Shown: in pieces, positions 25,172 to 32,933 of the stretch
How the letters are laid out: the number at the start of each line of letters is the position of its first letter
Position numbering within the stretch: the stretch's first letter is position 1
Source of the DNA: UBA4738 sp002413305
Lineage (GTDB): Bacteria; Actinomycetota; UBA4738
Reading direction: 5' to 3'
Assembly: GCA_036847185.1 (NCBI GenBank)
Contig: DAIUAM010000015.1
Span: 1 to 64,000, forward strand
DNA length: 64,000 nt
The notes under the pieces: generated by a model
What the model was told of the DNA's origin: nothing
The model's input: only the letters and a program-made list of their open reading frames with translations
Database searches by the model: none
Translations under genes and position numbers: made by a program

Positions 25172-26431
25172 TCAGTGCGGCTCGGAACCCGTCCCCGGCG
25201 CGTGGTGGTCGGCCTCCTCGCCCTGGTCGCTCGGTTCGTAGTACCTCTGCCCTTCGAACCGCGCCGGCCGGTAGTCCTGTTCGACCCAGTGGCCCTCGTA
25301 GTCGTGCGGGTACTTGTATCCCTTCCCGTAGCCGTGCTTGCGGAGCGCCGGATGGCCGGGCTCGCGCAGGTGGAGCGGGACCGGATCGGCCGACGCGGCG
25401 TCCTTCGCGGCCTGGCCTATCGCTCGGATCACGCTGTTCGACTTCGGCGCCCGGGCCAGGTAGATCGCCGCCTCGGCAAGGTTCAGCCGGGCCTCCGGGA
25501 GTCCGACGTACTCGACCGCCTGGGCGGCCGCCACCGCGATCATGAGGGCCCGAGGGTCGGCCAGCCCGACGTCCTCGCTGGCGTGCACGACCATGCGCCG
25601 GGCGATGTAGCGCGGGTCCTCGCCGGCTTCGAGCATCCGGGCAAGCCAGAAGAGCGTGGCGTCGGGATCGGAACCCCGGAGGCTCTTGATGAACGCGGAG
25701 ATCACGTCGTAATGCGCGTCGCCCTGCCGGTCGTACACGATGGCCTTCTTCTGAACGGCGTCCTCGGCCAGGGCCCGGTCGACCTCGGGGACCCCTTGGG
25801 CCTTCGCCGCCAGGACCGCGGCCTCCAGCCCGGTCAGCGCGATCCGCGCGTCCCCTCCGGCGATCGTGGCCAGGTGGTCCAGGGCGTCTTCGCTCACCCG
25901 GATCCCCTCGCCGGCCAGGCCCTGCACCGGGTCGGCCAGCGCGCGGTCCATCAGGATCCGGACGTCCTCGGAGGACAGCGGCTCCAGCCGGAGCAGGATG
26001 CACCGCGAGAGCAGGGGCGAAACCAGCGAGAAGTACGGGTTCTCGGTGGTCGCGCCGATCAGCGTGATCGTCCCTTCCTCGACCGCCGGCAGCAGCACGT
26101 CCTGCTGAGACTTGCTCCACCGGTGGACCTCGTCCACGAACAGGATGGTCGGGATCAGCGAGTCCTTCGCCCGATCCATGACCTTGCGGGCGTCCGCCAC
26201 CCCGGACGCCACCGCCGAGAGCTGGACGAAGTCGCCCCCCACCGCCTTCCCCAGCAGGTAGGCAAGCGTGGTCTTGCCGCACCCGGCCGGCCCCCACAGC
26301 AGCACCGACGGCACCCGGCCGGACTCGACCAGCGCGGTCAGCGGCTTCCCGGGCCCTAGCAGGTGCCGCTGACCGACCACGTCATCGAGCGATCGCGGGC
26401 GCATCCGGGTGGCGAGCGGCGCGTGGGCCAT
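25172..26431 (-). CDS. Replication-associated recombination protein A (RarA/MgsA)
   Basis: A 419-aa AAA+ clamp-loader-like ATPase acting at stalled replication forks. Signatures: RMRPRSLDDVVGQRHLLGPGKPL, Walker A WGPAGCGKTT (about 45-54), Walker B LFVDEVHRWSKSQQD, sensor 1 IGATTENPYFSL, and SPLLSRCILLRLEPL. The C-terminal MgsA domain has AFIKSLRGSDPDATLFWLARMLEAGEDP and RRMVVHASEDVGLADP. Length normal. Located between DUF948 and aspS in the conserved actinobacterial order. Confidence 0.95.
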   Translation of the reverse strand: MAHAPLATRMRPRSLDDVVGQRHLLGPGKPLTALVESGRVPSVLLWGPAGCGKTTLAYLLGKAVGGDFVQLSAVASGVADARKVMDRAKDSLIPTILFVDEVHRWSKSQQDVLLPAVEEGTITLIGATTENPYFSLVSPLLSRCILLRLEPLSSEDVRILMDRALADPVQGLAGEGIRVSEDALDHLATIAGGDARIALTGLEAAVLAAKAQGVPEVDRALAEDAVQKKAIVYDRQGDAHYDVISAFIKSLRGSDPDATLFWLARMLEAGEDPRYIARRMVVHASEDVGLADPRALMIAVAAAQAVEYVGLPEARLNLAEAAIYLARAPKSNSVIRAIGQAAKDAASADPVPLHLREPGHPALRKHGYGKGYKYPHDYEGHWVEQDYRPARFEGQRYYEPSDQGEEADHHAPGTGSEPH

Positions 26432-26482
26432 GGCGGAGGCCAGCCTAGCCGAAGGATCCTCCCCTGATGGAGCCGGGAGGGT

Positions 26483-28156
26483 CTACGAAGCCCGCGCGTC
26501 GGGGAGCAGCACCCGGAACGACGCTCCCCCGCCGTCGCGCTCTTGCACCCACGCCCGCCCTCCGTGCAGCTCGGCGAACCTTCGGACCAGCGAAAGGCCG
26601 ATCCCGGTCCCGTCCTCGTGCGGCGACGAGCCGCGGCGGAACAGACCGAAGATGTCCTCCCGGCTACCGAACGGCACGCCCTCCCCGGCGTCCTCCACGG
26701 CGACCAGTGCGCCCTCGTCCGTGCGTTCGACCCGGATCCACAGCTCGGTGCCGGCCAGGGTGTGCCGCATCGCGTTCGTCATGAGGTTGTCCACGATCCG
26801 CTCGACCTTCGAGGGATCCACCTCGGCCAGGAAGTGCTCGGCGTGCACGTGGACGGGGTGGCGTGCTGGAAGGTCCGACTCGGCCAGGAGGCGGCCCACC
26901 AGGTCGGCCAGGTCGGTGGGCTCCCGTCGAAGCTCCAGCGCCCCACCCTCCAGACGCTGCAGGTCCAGGAGGTCCACGAGCATCCGGCCCAGCTTGCGGG
27001 CGTTCGCGCTGATCCTCCGAGTGAGCTGTTCGATCTGCTCTGGACCGAGAGCACCGCCCTTGCGCTCCAGGGTCTGGGCCAGGGACACCATGGCGGCCAG
27101 CGGAGTCCGGAGGTCGTGGGAGACCGCCTGGAGGAACGTGTTCTTCAGCGCGTCGACCGCCTGCAGCTGGTGCACGGCCTCCCGTTCGCGCAGCAGGGCA
27201 TCCTCCAGCTCCCGCTGGGCGCGGCTCCGTTCGACGACCCGCCCGAGCTGGGCCCCGACGTTCGTCATGACCTCCATGAACTGCTGGTCGGGCTCCGAGA
27301 CGCCGGGTGCGAAGAACTCCAGCACGGCGGCCACCTCGGTCCCCACCAGGACCGGGAAGGCGAAGGCCGAACGGATCCCGATCGCCGCCGCCTCCCGGGC
27401 CCGCGGGAACCCTCGGTTCCGCGGGATATCCGGAACGAACACGGCCTCGTGCGCGGCCAGTACCCGTCCAGGCAGGCCGTCATCCGCGGCGAACCGGACG
27501 CGTTCGGCGACGGGGACGAAGGCGTCGAACCGGGTGTCGGCGATGTGCCAGACACCCGCCGAGGCCACTCCGGCCGGGGTCAGGACCACGGCGTGGCCGA
27601 TGCACCAGCCGGTGTGCAGGCAGATGCGTTCCAGACAGATCCGGAAGGCTTCGTCGACGGTGACGGCGGTGTTCGCCGCGAGAGCCACCATCTCCAGCAG
27701 CTCGACCAGGGCACTCTTCTCAGCCAGCGCTCGTTCGATCTGCCGGCGTTCCGAGATGTCACGGATGATCCCGCCGAAGAACCGCCCCCCATCGGTCGTC
27801 CAGGTGGTGAGGGAGAGCTCCAGTGGGAACTCGGTGCCGTCCTTGCGGAGGCCGTGCAGCTCGAGGGTTCGCCCGATCACCCGGGCTTCCGCGGTGGTTC
27901 GGATCCGGCGGAGCCCGCGCTCATGCCGCGCTCGGTACCGCTCGGGCATCAGGAGGGGAAGAGGGCGGCCGATCACCTCGGCGGCCGGGTAGCCGAAGAC
28001 GGCCTCCGCGCCCCGGTTCCACGAGATGATGCGGCCCGTGACGTCGGCCGAGATGATCGCATCCAGCGTGGACTCCGCGATGGAACGGAGCGGCATCTCT
28101 GAGCCGAGCAGGGCAGCTCGGGTCTCTGCGTCCCGCCGAACGGTCCCCGTGCTCAT
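26483..28156 (-). CDS. PAS-GAF sensor histidine kinase (orphan)
   Basis: 557 aa, no membrane helix, so a cytosolic sensor. PAS domain (residues 22-140, IISWNRGAEAVFGYPAAEVIG plus the PAC tail GGIIRDISERRQIE), GAF domain (about 150-310), dimerisation domain with phospho-acceptor H347 in AVSHDLRTPLAAM, and an HATPase domain with N box (IVDNLMTNAMRHT), G1 (AVEDAGEGVPFG) and G2 (GTGIGLSLVRRFAELHGG). GAF cysteines (ERICLHTGWC) could bind a ligand or redox signal. No response regulator is adjacent, so its partner is unknown. ATG 28156 has GGAAGGGG upstream. Confidence 0.92.
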   Translation of the reverse strand: MSTGTVRRDAETRAALLGSEMPLRSIAESTLDAIISADVTGRIISWNRGAEAVFGYPAAEVIGRPLPLLMPERYRARHERGLRRIRTTAEARVIGRTLELHGLRKDGTEFPLELSLTTWTTDGGRFFGGIIRDISERRQIERALAEKSALVELLEMVALAANTAVTVDEAFRICLERICLHTGWCIGHAVVLTPAGVASAGVWHIADTRFDAFVPVAERVRFAADDGLPGRVLAAHEAVFVPDIPRNRGFPRAREAAAIGIRSAFAFPVLVGTEVAAVLEFFAPGVSEPDQQFMEVMTNVGAQLGRVVERSRAQRELEDALLREREAVHQLQAVDALKNTFLQAVSHDLRTPLAAMVSLAQTLERKGGALGPEQIEQLTRRISANARKLGRMLVDLLDLQRLEGGALELRREPTDLADLVGRLLAESDLPARHPVHVHAEHFLAEVDPSKVERIVDNLMTNAMRHTLAGTELWIRVERTDEGALVAVEDAGEGVPFGSREDIFGLFRRGSSPHEDGTGIGLSLVRRFAELHGGRAWVQERDGGGASFRVLLPDARAS

Positions 28157-28298
28157 GCCCCTTCCGGTCCCCCCAAGATCCGGGGCGGCGGGCTCGGGCG
28201 CGGACCGTTCCGAACCCGGCGCCTGCGGGTCCCATGGTATCCCTGAGGGCTGGCCCGAATCAACTAGTAATTCTGGGCTACTGGCAGACGGCCGGCAG

Positions 28299-30095
28299 TC
28301 AGGGCGAGCGGTCAGATCCGGGCTTGGGCGACTCGGGTGCGAAGCGCATCGCGAGCTGCCGCAGCTGCTCGGACGACGGTTCGCTCGGCGCTCCGGTGAG
28401 TGGCTCGATCCCGCTGCCGGTCTTGGGGAACGCGATCACGTCGCGGATGTTGTCCCGGCCGGCCAGGAGCATCACCACGCGATCCAGGCCGAAGGCGAAC
28501 CCGCCGTGAGGGGGGACCCCATACCGGAACGCCCGGAGCATGTGCCCGAACTTCTCTTCGGCGTCCTCCCGGGAGATACCCAGCTGGTCGAAGACCCGGC
28601 TCTGCAGTTCGGGCCGATGGATGCGGATGCTGCCGCTGCCCAGCTCGTAGCCGTTCAGCACCACGTCGTAGGCGCGGGCCTTCGCGGTCTGCGGATCGAT
28701 GTCGTCGGTGACCGGGCTGGTGAAGGGATGGTGGGTGGCCACCCATCTCCCCTCGTCCTCGCTCCAATCGAACATCGGGAACTCGGTGACCCACAGGAAG
28801 TTCCACCGGCCCTCAGGGATCAGGTCCAGCCGGGCGGCCATCAGCCGCCGTAGTCCGTCGAGCGCCACGTTCACCCGGTCCGCCTTGTCGGCCACGATGA
28901 GGACGAGGTCGCCTTCGCCCGCCTGGGTGGCCGCCGCCACCGCCCTGAGCTCGTCCGGGGAGAGGTGGGCGATCACGGGCGATCTGACGTCCGATCGGTG
29001 GTAGGCGATCCACACCAGGCCGGCCGCCCCGCGCGCCCTGGCCTCCTGGACGAGGTCGTCGAGGTCCTTCCGCGGCCACCCGGCGGCACCCGGTGCCGCG
29101 AACCCCTTCACGATGCCGCCGCCTTCGACCACGTTCGCGAAGGCCCGGAACCCGCTGCCCCGGAACGCCTCGCTGAGGTCGACCAGCTCCATGCCGTAGC
29201 GCAGGTCCGGCTTGTCCGAACCGTATCGGCGCATGGCCTCCTCGAAGGTCAGGCGCGGGAACGGGATGGGAACCTCCACGTCCAGCATCTCTTTCCACAG
29301 CCGCGCAAACATCCCCTCCAGCACCTCGAAGACGTCTTCCTCGGTGGCGAAGGACATCTCCATGTCGAGCTGCGTGAACTCCCAGTGCCGGTCGGCCCGG
29401 AGGTCCTCATCCCGGAAGCACCGCACGAGCTGGTAGTAGCGGTCGAACCCGGCCACCATCAGGAGCTGCTTGAACTGCTGGGGCGACTGCGGAAGCGCGT
29501 AGACCCTCCCCTGTTGCAACCGGGACGGCACCAGGAAGTCCCGGGCGCCCTCGGGGGTGGACTTGGTGAGCATGGGGGTCTCCACGTCCACGAACCCGCG
29601 CTCATCGAAGTAGCGCCGGATCGACCCGAACACCGCGTGCCGAAGCCGGAATACCTCCGTCATCTCGGGCCGGCGGAGGTCCAGGTACCGGTAGGTCAGT
29701 CGGAGGACCTCGTCGACGTCGACGCCGTCCTCCACAGGGAACGGTGGCGTGTCGGACTCCGACAGCAGCTCGATGGTCTCCGCGGCCACCTCCACCTCGC
29801 CGGTGGCGACGTTCGGGTTCTCGTTGCCTTCCGGCCGCCGACGAACCGTCCCCGTGACCCGGACCACCGATTCGGACTTCGCGTCGGAGGCGACCCGGTG
29901 GGCATCGGGCGCGTCGTGCGGGTGCGCCACCACCTGGACCGCGCCTTCGCGGTCCCGGAGGTCGACGAACACCACGCCGCCGTGGTCGCGCTTCCGACCC
30001 ACCCACCCGGCCAGCACGACCCGGCCGCCCGCGTCGGAGACGCGGAGCGACCCGCACATGTGCGTGCGTCCACCGGCCAGCCGCTCCCCACTCAC
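28299..30095 (-). CDS. Aspartate-tRNA ligase
   Basis: A 598-aa bacterial-type class IIb synthetase. It has an OB-fold anticodon domain (VVLAGWVGRKRDHGGVVFVDLRDREGAVQVV), a catalytic core with PQSPQQFKQLLMVAGFDRYYQLVRCFRDEDLRADR (motif 2), a GAD insertion domain and motif 3 (FAFGLDRVVMLLAG). GTG 30093-30095 starts the protein at the usual place and overlaps the hisS stop as GTGA. Whether it also charges tRNA-Asn (non-discriminating) cannot be told from this window. Confidence 0.96.
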   Translation of the reverse strand: MSGERLAGGRTHMCGSLRVSDAGGRVVLAGWVGRKRDHGGVVFVDLRDREGAVQVVAHPHDAPDAHRVASDAKSESVVRVTGTVRRRPEGNENPNVATGEVEVAAETIELLSESDTPPFPVEDGVDVDEVLRLTYRYLDLRRPEMTEVFRLRHAVFGSIRRYFDERGFVDVETPMLTKSTPEGARDFLVPSRLQQGRVYALPQSPQQFKQLLMVAGFDRYYQLVRCFRDEDLRADRHWEFTQLDMEMSFATEEDVFEVLEGMFARLWKEMLDVEVPIPFPRLTFEEAMRRYGSDKPDLRYGMELVDLSEAFRGSGFRAFANVVEGGGIVKGFAAPGAAGWPRKDLDDLVQEARARGAAGLVWIAYHRSDVRSPVIAHLSPDELRAVAAATQAGEGDLVLIVADKADRVNVALDGLRRLMAARLDLIPEGRWNFLWVTEFPMFDWSEDEGRWVATHHPFTSPVTDDIDPQTAKARAYDVVLNGYELGSGSIRIHRPELQSRVFDQLGISREDAEEKFGHMLRAFRYGVPPHGGFAFGLDRVVMLLAGRDNIRDVIAFPKTGSGIEPLTGAPSEPSSEQLRQLAMRFAPESPKPGSDRSP

Positions 30096-31375
30096 CCTGT
30101 TCCCTCCGAGGTGTCCAGAGCCCGGGCAGCGTCTTCGATGCTGCCTTCGAACTGGGCGCCGTCCGACAACCGCTTCCACGTGACCGTCGACCCGGCGGCC
30201 TCCTTTTCGCCGAGGATGACCGCGAACCTCGCCCCGCCCCGGTCGGCCGCGTGCAGCTGTGCCTTCAGAGGCCGGACCGAGAGGGGCATGTCGATGGAAC
30301 GCCCGAGCGCGCGCAGGCGCGATGCCACCTCGCGCGCATAGGCCCGACCCGGGTCTCCCATGAACACGACGTACGCGTCGAGGCCGCCGGACGGGCGGAT
30401 CGCCGCGCCCTCCTCGTCGAGCGCCAGCAGGACGCGTTCGATGCCCAGGCCGAAGCCGACGGCGGGGACGCGAGCACGGCTGCCGAGCACTTCGGCCAGG
30501 CCGTCGTACCGCCCCCCGGCGATGATCGACCCCTGCGACTGCGACAGCTCCTCGCTCACGAACTCGAAGACCGTCCGTGTGTAGTAGTCGAGCCCCCGGA
30601 CCAGCGTCGGGACGATGACGAACCCTGTGCCCTCGCGTTCAAGACCGGTCCGGACCGCTTCGAAATGAGCCCGGCAGTCCTCACACAACCAGCTCCAGTC
30701 GTCGTCGCTCATCTTCGGCGCGCTGGCCGCCACCGCCCGGCAGGCCTCGTCCTTGCAGTCCAGGACCCGGAGCGGGTTGTCGCGGAACCGATCGCGGTGC
30801 TCGTCCCGGAGCCGCCCGGCGTTCTCCTCCAGGTAGTCCACGAGCGCCAGACGGTACCTCGGCCGGCACGTCTCGTCCCCGATGCTGTTCAGCTGCAGCT
30901 CGAACCGATGCACGCCGGCCTGGCGGAGGAACTCCGCCCCCACCAGGATCACCTCGACGTCGGCCTCCGGCGCCTCGGCCCCGATCACCTCGATGCCGAA
31001 GCTCCGGTATTCGCGCAGGCGCCCCTTCTGGGGCCGGCCGTACCGGAACAGCGTCTCGACGTAGTAGCCCTTGAAGGGCACGGGGAGATCGTGCTCGTTC
31101 TGCAGATAGGCACGCACGACCGGCGCGGTCCCTTCGGGGCGCAGGGTGACCGACCGGCCGCCGCGGTCGGCGAATGTGTACATCTCCTTGCTCACCACGT
31201 CGCTGGTGCCGCCGGACGACCGGGCGAACAGGGCGGTGTCTTCGAACGTCGGCGTCTCCACGTAGCGGTAGCCGAACCGGCCAGCCACCCCGTGGGCGAG
31301 GTCGTACACGGCGCGCAGGCGCTCGGATCCAGGCGGGAGCCAGTCGGCCGTACCTCGCGGTGGCGTGAAGTCCAT
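30092..31375 (-). CDS. Histidine-tRNA ligase
   Basis: A 427-aa class II synthetase. Motif 1 region GRFGYRYVETPTFEDTALFAR, motif 2 ETLFRYGRPQKGRLREYRSFGIEVIG, the His-specific GLDYYTRTVFEF, motif 3 AVGFGLGIERVLLAL, and a C-terminal anticodon-binding domain (DAYVVFMGDPGRAYAREVASRLRALG). Cytosolic. It is coupled to aspS by GTGA, the common hisS-aspS pairing. Confidence 0.96.
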   Translation of the reverse strand: MDFTPPRGTADWLPPGSERLRAVYDLAHGVAGRFGYRYVETPTFEDTALFARSSGGTSDVVSKEMYTFADRGGRSVTLRPEGTAPVVRAYLQNEHDLPVPFKGYYVETLFRYGRPQKGRLREYRSFGIEVIGAEAPEADVEVILVGAEFLRQAGVHRFELQLNSIGDETCRPRYRLALVDYLEENAGRLRDEHRDRFRDNPLRVLDCKDEACRAVAASAPKMSDDDWSWLCEDCRAHFEAVRTGLEREGTGFVIVPTLVRGLDYYTRTVFEFVSEELSQSQGSIIAGGRYDGLAEVLGSRARVPAVGFGLGIERVLLALDEEGAAIRPSGGLDAYVVFMGDPGRAYAREVASRLRALGRSIDMPLSVRPLKAQLHAADRGGARFAVILGEKEAAGSTVTWKRLSDGAQFEGSIEDAARALDTSEGTG

Positions 31376-31382
31376 CGGAGCG

Positions 31383-32003
31383 TCAGGTGAGCTGCTGCAG
31401 GAAGGGGTTCGTGGCCCGCTCCAGGCCGACCGTGGTCTTCGGGCCGTGGCCGGGCCGGACGTCCAGGTCGTCGGGGAGCGTCAGGAAGTGGCGAAGGCTC
31501 GCCCACATGCTTGCCTCGGACGCGTTCGGGAAGTCGAACCGCCCGATCGAGCCGCGGAACACCAGGTCCCCGCTGAACAGCAGCCCCGGGATACGGAAGC
31601 ACGAGCTGCCCGGCGTGTGGCCGGGCGTATGGAGCACTTCAAGCTGGAGACCGGCCAGATCCAGGACGTCGCCGTCGGAGAACGTCTTCACGATGCCGGG
31701 CCGGACCGCGGGCGTCTCGAACCCTGCCCCCCACGCACCCGGGTCGGTGAGAGCGAGCTCGTCCTCCTTGTGGATGTGGAACGGGATCTCGCTCCCGCAG
31801 AGGGCTTCGGCTGCGCCGATGTGGTCGAAGTGCCCGTGCGTGGCAACCACGGCCTTCGGTATCTTGCCGGCGGCGTCCAGGAGCCGAAGGACGCGGTCCG
31901 CGAGGAAGCCCGGGTCGATGACCACCGCCTCGTCGCGCCCGTCGGCAGCCAGGAGCCAGCAGTTCGTGCCGTACGGGTTGTCGGAGAACGCCTCGAGGTA
32001 CAT
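31383..32003 (-). CDS. MBL-fold metallo-hydrolase, glyoxalase-II-like
   Basis: 206 aa. Zinc motif ATHGHFDHIG (HxHxDH), third ligand HTPGHTPGSSCF, Asp of FSGDLVFRGSIGR and last His RPGHGPKTTV fit the glyoxalase II/YcbL branch. The corresponding actinobacterial gene sits at the same place between hisS and dtd/relA. The likely reaction is thioester hydrolysis (S-lactoyl-thiol type), but the true substrate is unknown. ATG 32001-32003 gives the normal N-terminus (MYLEAFSDNPYGTNCW); the upstream open frame is non-homologous. Confidence 0.87.
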   Translation of the reverse strand: MYLEAFSDNPYGTNCWLLAADGRDEAVVIDPGFLADRVLRLLDAAGKIPKAVVATHGHFDHIGAAEALCGSEIPFHIHKEDELALTDPGAWGAGFETPAVRPGIVKTFSDGDVLDLAGLQLEVLHTPGHTPGSSCFRIPGLLFSGDLVFRGSIGRFDFPNASEASMWASLRHFLTLPDDLDVRPGHGPKTTVGLERATNPFLQQLT

Positions 32004-32047
32004 CGAGGGGCCATCGTAGCAGCGGGGTCGAACCGGCCGGCCGCCCC

Positions 32048-32473
32048 TCAAGCGGTCCCGCGGGGTCGCTCCATGATGGTCGAGGAGGCCGGGCGGAAGC
32101 CGGCCCGCTCGTAGAAGCGATGAGCGTCGCGGGTCCCCAGCAGCCAGAGCAGCTTCGCGTGCGGTCCGCGTTCGACGGCCTCCCGGACCATCTCGGTCCC
32201 CACCCCGCGCCCGCGGTAGGAGGGTAGGACGAACACGTCCGCCAGCCACGCGAAACTCACCCCATCGGTCACCACTCGGCAGAACCCGATCTGCTTCGAC
32301 CCGTCGTACGCGCCGACCACGCGCTGCGCGCTCTGCACCAGACCTGCGACCAGCTCGCGCGAACGGTTCGGCGCCCAGTAGGACGCACCTGCCAGGAACC
32401 GGTAGACGGCGTCCACGTCGATGCGCCGGTGGTCATCGTCCAGCTCCAGCCCATCTGGCAGCGTGCGCTTCAC
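32048..32473 (-). CDS. GNAT family N-acetyltransferase
   Basis: 141 aa. The acetyl-CoA pyrophosphate loop is LPSYRGRGVGTEMVREAV (RxxGxG/A form), preceded by FAWLADVFV and followed by LLWLLGTRDAHRFYERAGF, the closing motif of the fold. GTG 32471-32473 overlaps the dtd stop as GTGA, so it is coupled to dtd. The YAPNRSRE-like N-terminal region is similar to proteins annotated as acetyltransferases of small substrates. Actual acceptor unknown. Confidence 0.82.
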   Translation of the reverse strand: MKRTLPDGLELDDDHRRIDVDAVYRFLAGASYWAPNRSRELVAGLVQSAQRVVGAYDGSKQIGFCRVVTDGVSFAWLADVFVLPSYRGRGVGTEMVREAVERGPHAKLLWLLGTRDAHRFYERAGFRPASSTIMERPRGTA

Positions 32474-32919
32474 GCCCGGCCCTCCAGGAGGATCGTGACC
32501 GGTCCGTCGTTCACCAGTTCGACCTCCATGTGCTCCTGGAAGGACCCTCGCCGGACCGGCGCGCCCAGGGCCTCCAGCGCCCGGGCGAACGCCTCGACGC
32601 GCTCCCGGGCCACGTCCGGCGGGGCCGCATCGATCCAGGACGGCCGCCGGCCCTTCGACGCGTCGCCGTACAACGTGAACTGCGGCACGACCAGGACCTC
32701 GCCGCCGACGTCGGACAGAGCGAGGTTCATCTTCCCGCCGGCGTCCTCGAAGATCCGCAGGTGGAAGACCTTGCCCACCAGCCATTCGACCTCGTCGCCG
32801 CCCGGCGGGTCCGTCGCCCCGACTCCGACGAGGATCAGCAGACCTCGGCCGATACCGGCAACCGTCTCCCCCCGCACCTGCACGGATGCGCGCGAGACCC
32901 GCTGGACGACCAGGCGCAT
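32470..32919 (-). CDS. D-aminoacyl-tRNA deacylase
   Basis: 149 aa, full length for DTD, which frees tRNA from D-amino acids and glycine mischarged on tRNA-Ala. It begins MRLVVQRVSRASVQVRGETV and ends with NDGPVTILLEG, the Gly-cisPro motif that gives chiral proofreading. The second signature, normally SQFTL, reads VPQFTLYGD: the serine is proline. It follows relA by 14 bp and is coupled to the GNAT gene by GTGA. Confidence 0.92.
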   Translation of the reverse strand: MRLVVQRVSRASVQVRGETVAGIGRGLLILVGVGATDPPGGDEVEWLVGKVFHLRIFEDAGGKMNLALSDVGGEVLVVPQFTLYGDASKGRRPSWIDAAPPDVARERVEAFARALEALGAPVRRGSFQEHMEVELVNDGPVTILLEGRA

Positions 32920-32933
32920 AGGCCCGGACGCGG

